Shown: in pieces, positions 5,261 to 7,300 of the stretch | Layout of the letters: every line of letters begins with the position of its first letter | How positions within the stretch are numbered: the first letter of the stretch is position 1 | Source: Chromatiales bacterium | GTDB lineage: Bacteria > Pseudomonadota > Gammaproteobacteria > Chromatiales > Chromatiaceae | NCBI GenBank assembly: GCA_024762485.1 | Contig: JANTHH010000139.1 | Span: 1-7,300, forward strand | Direction: 5' to 3' | DNA length: 7,300 nucleotides | Position numbers and translations under genes: made by a program | The notes under the pieces: model-generated | Seen by the model: the letters and a program-made list of their open reading frames with translations, nothing else | Database searches by the model: none | Told to the model about the DNA's origin: nothing

Positions 5261-5602
5261 CTACTGATCCCCCTCCGGCAGGCACTCGTCGAGGGACTCG
5301 AGCAGCGGTGTCAGGTACATGTAGGCGGGCCCGCCATGCATCACCACCGCCATGAATCCGGCCTCCATCACCTCGTCCCGGGTGGCACCAGCGGTAACCG
5401 CCTGGTCCACGTGGAAGGCGATGCACCACTCGCACTGGGCCGCCACCGCCAGCCCCACGTTGATCAACTCCTTGGTGCGCAGATCCAGTGCCTTGCCCGC
5501 CTCGGCCTTCTGCAGAAATCCGAGAAAGGCCAGTGTCTCTGTTGGATATTCCTTTTCCAGCCGCTTGGTGAGCTCGGCGACCTGCTTCAGTTTCTCATGC
5601 AT
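5261..5602 (-). CDS. AhpD-like carboxymuconolactone decarboxylase family protein
   Basis: A 113-residue all-helical protein of the AhpD-like superfamily. The core is ELINVGLAVAAQCEWCIAFH (45-64). Glu45, Cys57, Cys60 and His64 have the same spacing (12, 3, 4) as the catalytic Glu, Cys, Cys, His of M. tuberculosis AhpD, so a thiol peroxidase/disulfide reductase type activity is plausible. The small single-domain size fits the many CMD-family proteins of unknown substrate, and a true carboxymuconolactone decarboxylase is unlikely given the CxxC. The start is ATG 5602 rather than the in-frame ATG at 5623, because a perfect AGGAGG lies 6 bases upstream of 5602. It overlaps the end of the phosphate acyltransferase gene by 8 bp, so it is translationally coupled as the last gene of the gpmA operon. 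Confidence 0.9.
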   Translation of the reverse strand: MHEKLKQVAELTKRLEKEYPTETLAFLGFLQKAEAGKALDLRTKELINVGLAVAAQCEWCIAFHVDQAVTAGATRDEVMEAGFMAVVMHGGPAYMYLTPLLESLDECLPEGDQ

Positions 5603-6515
5603 CCAGAACCTCCTGATTGCCATGGTGGATTAGAACAGCGATGGCCGCCGACACCAGCCGTGCCAAGGCCGGGTCCGAGCGCGAGGGCAGCATGATGGGG
5701 ACCTTGGCGCCCACCACGATGCCCGCCAGGGTCGCCCCGGCCAGGTATTCCAGGTCCTTGGCGAGGATGTTGGCGGCGTTGAGATCCGGCGCCAGCAGGA
5801 TGTCGACATCGCCGGCCACCTCGCTGTCGATCTGCTTGGTTTCCGCCGCCTCACGGGAGATGGCGTTGTCGAAGGCCAGCGGACCATCGACGATGGCATG
5901 GCGGATCTGCCGTCGCTGCGCCATCTTGCTGAGACAGGCGGCATCGATGGTGGAGGCGATGGCCGGCTTGACCACCTCCACCGCCGACAGCGCGGCCACC
6001 TTCGGCAGCCCGACACCGAGCAGCCGCGCCAGGTCCACCGCGTTCTGCACGATGGCCGCCTTGGTGGCGAGATCGGGGGCGATGTTGATGGCCGCGTCGG
6101 TGATGAACAGCAGCTTGGGATAGCTCGCCAACTCGCTGACGAAGACATGGCTGACCCGCTGACCGGTACGCAGTTCGGCCAGTACCGGGTGCATCAGCTC
6201 ATCGGTATGCAGCCAGCCCTTGGCGAGCGCATCCGCCCGGCCCGCCTTGACCAGTGAAACGCCCAGCCGCGCGGCCTCACCCCCCTGTGGCGAGGCGATC
6301 ATCAGGTGGTCATCGAGGGCAAGACCAAGCGTCTCGCCCAACTGTTTGATGCGGCCGGTATCACCGATCAGCAGGGGCTCCACCAGCCCCGCCGCCTGCG
6401 CCTCCATGATCCCCTGGAGCACGTGGCGTTCGCCGGCATCCACCACCGCCACGCGGATCGGCGCCAGGGCCTGGGCCCGTGCCACCAGTTGTTGCAGCTG
6501 CCCACGCTCAGGCAT
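5595..6515 (-). CDS. Phosphate acetyl/butyryltransferase family protein
   Basis: Transfers an acyl group between coenzyme A and phosphate (acyl-CoA + Pi to acyl-phosphate + CoA). The 306-residue product matches the PTA_PTB domain over its length, including LAKGWLHTDELMHPVL (97-112), FITDAAINIAPDL (137-149), VKPAIASTIDA (182-192), IVDGPLAFDNAIS (208-220) and DILLAPDLNAANILAKDLEY (238-257). These blocks are most like the phosphate acyltransferase half of proteins annotated as enoyl-CoA hydratase/phosphate acetyltransferase; the MaoC-like hydratase half is absent here. Whether acetyl or a longer acyl group is preferred cannot be read from sequence. The usual partner, acetate/butyrate kinase, is not in the window; it might lie upstream of gpmA. 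The ATG at 6515 overlaps the end of gpmA by 8 bp, with GGAGG 8 bases upstream. Its 3' end contains the ribosome binding site of the AhpD-like gene. Confidence 0.92.
   Translation of the reverse strand: MPERGQLQQLVARAQALAPIRVAVVDAGERHVLQGIMEAQAAGLVEPLLIGDTGRIKQLGETLGLALDDHLMIASPQGGEAARLGVSLVKAGRADALAKGWLHTDELMHPVLAELRTGQRVSHVFVSELASYPKLLFITDAAINIAPDLATKAAIVQNAVDLARLLGVGLPKVAALSAVEVVKPAIASTIDAACLSKMAQRRQIRHAIVDGPLAFDNAISREAAETKQIDSEVAGDVDILLAPDLNAANILAKDLEYLAGATLAGIVVGAKVPIMLPSRSDPALARLVSAAIAVLIHHGNQEVLDA
5609..5614 (-). promoter_or_regulatory. Ribosome binding site that fixes the start of the AhpD-like gene
   Basis: AGGAGG on the minus strand, 6 bases before the ATG at 5602. It lies inside the coding sequence of the phosphate acyltransferase gene and decides against the in-frame ATG at 5623. 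Confidence 0.85.
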
Positions 6516-7206
6516 GTCCCTCGCCTCCGAGTACCTTTTTCTCCAGGAGCCTCATGTCGTCATCGAACCGATAGATATGCGGGCTCCCGGTGGGCAGCTC
6601 GTAGGCGACGATCTGCGCCGGGGTGAGCCCCTCGAGGTGCATGATGAGGGCACGCAGCGAGTTGCCGTGCGCGGAGACCAGCACCGACGCGCCCTGGCGC
6701 AGCAGCGGCACGATGCGCGACTTGTAATAGGGGACAGCGCGTGCCGCGGTCATCTTCAGGCTCTCACCGTTGGGTGGGGGGACGTCATAGCTGCGCCGCC
6801 AGATGTGTACCTGCTCGGCACCGAACTCATCCCGCGCCCGGTCTTTGTTGCGTCCCTGCAGGTCACCGTAATAACGCTCGTTGAGCTTCTCGGAGACATA
6901 GATCTTCAGCTCGCGGGTGTCGTCCTCGGCCGGGATGAAATGCTCATACCACTCGCTGCTCAGCTCGTGCACCCGCATGTACTGATCACAAAACCGGTTC
7001 TGCTTGAGGATCTCGTAGAGGGTGTCCTGGGCGCGCAACAGGGTCGAGGTGAAGGCCACATCGAAGTGATCGTCGCGCAGCAGGCCACCGGCGCGCTCCG
7101 CCTCGACCATGCCGTCCCGGGAGAGCGAGACGTCCACCCAGCCGGTGAAGCGGTTCTGGCGATTCCAGATGGACTCGCCATGGCGGACCAAGGTCAGCGT
7201 GCCCAT
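6508..7206 (-). CDS. gpmA: 2,3-bisphosphoglycerate-dependent phosphoglycerate mutase
   Basis: Interconverts 3-phosphoglycerate and 2-phosphoglycerate in lower glycolysis/gluconeogenesis through a phosphohistidine. The 232-residue product starts MGTLTLVRHGESIWN, with the phosphorylated His9 in the RHGE motif. It then shows NRFTGWVDVSLS (18-29), Arg58 of the STLLRAQ segment, the LNERYYGDLQG block (108-118) with acid/base Glu110, WRRSYDVPPP (136-145) and the second catalytic histidine His180 in SAHGNSLRAL. It is shorter than E. coli GpmA (250 residues): about 20 residues are added before LNERYYG and the usual loop between DVPPP and ESL is reduced to a few residues. ATG 7206 was chosen because AGGAGA lies 5 bases upstream and it gives the family N-terminus; an in-frame ATG at 7248 would add 14 unlikely residues. 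First visible gene of an overlapping operon. Confidence 0.95.
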   Translation of the reverse strand: MGTLTLVRHGESIWNRQNRFTGWVDVSLSRDGMVEAERAGGLLRDDHFDVAFTSTLLRAQDTLYEILKQNRFCDQYMRVHELSSEWYEHFIPAEDDTRELKIYVSEKLNERYYGDLQGRNKDRARDEFGAEQVHIWRRSYDVPPPNGESLKMTAARAVPYYKSRIVPLLRQGASVLVSAHGNSLRALIMHLEGLTPAQIVAYELPTGSPHIYRFDDDMRLLEKKVLGGEGHA

Positions 7207-7211
7207 TGCCG

Positions 7212-7217
7212 TCTCCT
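7212..7217 (-). promoter_or_regulatory. Ribosome binding site that fixes the gpmA start
   Basis: AGGAGA on the minus strand, 5 bases before the ATG at 7206. The alternative in-frame ATG at 7248 has no comparable site. Confidence 0.8.
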
Positions 7218-7273
7218 GCAGACTGCCTGCATCCACACTGTTCGCCATGATCGGTACCCGCTGCGGGCCATGA

Positions 7274-7300
7274 TCAATCCCCTTTCAACCGCGCCTCCAC
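7274..7300 (-). CDS. Possible 3' end of an upstream gene (very partial)
   Basis: One minus-strand frame entering the window reads VEARLKGD and then stops at TGA (7276-7274), 67 bases before the gpmA start. If it is the end of a real gene, that gene would be the upstream member of the gpmA operon. Eight codons cannot identify it, and other frames are also open for short distances. Confidence 0.25.
   Translation of the reverse strand: MEARLKGD

Overview
The window is ordinary chromosomal DNA from a GC-rich proteobacterium, most likely a gammaproteobacterium. Evidence for this is the YccA-type Bax-inhibitor-1 protein, the tRNA-Ser/yccA/serS/crcB neighbourhood (recalled in related order from pseudomonads and relatives), the tRNA with encoded CCA, and dense Shine-Dalgarno-led coding. 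I cannot name a genus. There is no mobile element, CRISPR array, rRNA or prophage signal.

Layout, left to right. (1) 1-200, minus: the N-terminal part of a signal-peptide protein that opens like a periplasmic SBP_bac_3 sensor domain and runs off the window. 201-433 is non-coding apart from its leader. (2) 434-523, minus: tRNA-Ser(UGA) with its own promoter, back to back with the promoter of yccA (727-1398, plus). A strong terminator follows yccA, and directly behind that is a 60-residue two-helix membrane protein (1464-1646, plus). (3) 1666-3670, minus: a three-gene overlapping operon, transcribed crcB (fluoride channel) -> DUF190 protein -> serS (seryl-tRNA synthetase). (4) 3805-5259, plus: a HDOD-GAF regulatory protein, divergent from crcB, behind a good match to a sigma-28 (FliA) flagellar promoter. 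(5) 5261-7206, minus: a second three-gene overlapping operon, transcribed gpmA (phosphoglycerate mutase) -> phosphate acyltransferase -> AhpD-like carboxymuconolactone decarboxylase family protein. The HDOD gene and this operon converge with one base between their stop codons.

How the genes work together. tRNA-Ser and serS both serve serine decoding and lie in one conserved block. crcB and the DUF190 gene are a recurrent pair that presumably acts on fluoride efflux, here fused transcriptionally to serS. gpmA and the phosphate acyltransferase both belong to lower-glycolysis/acyl-phosphate metabolism, and the AhpD-like protein is translationally coupled to them. The HDOD-GAF protein is probably a signalling scaffold. 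Its promoter suggests it belongs to the motility regulon, which is the most interesting inference here. No clearly new biological system is visible. The remaining points of interest are regulatory: a hairpin presenting the yccA ribosome binding site, a palindrome inside the crcB promoter, and a terminator just ahead of the small membrane gene.
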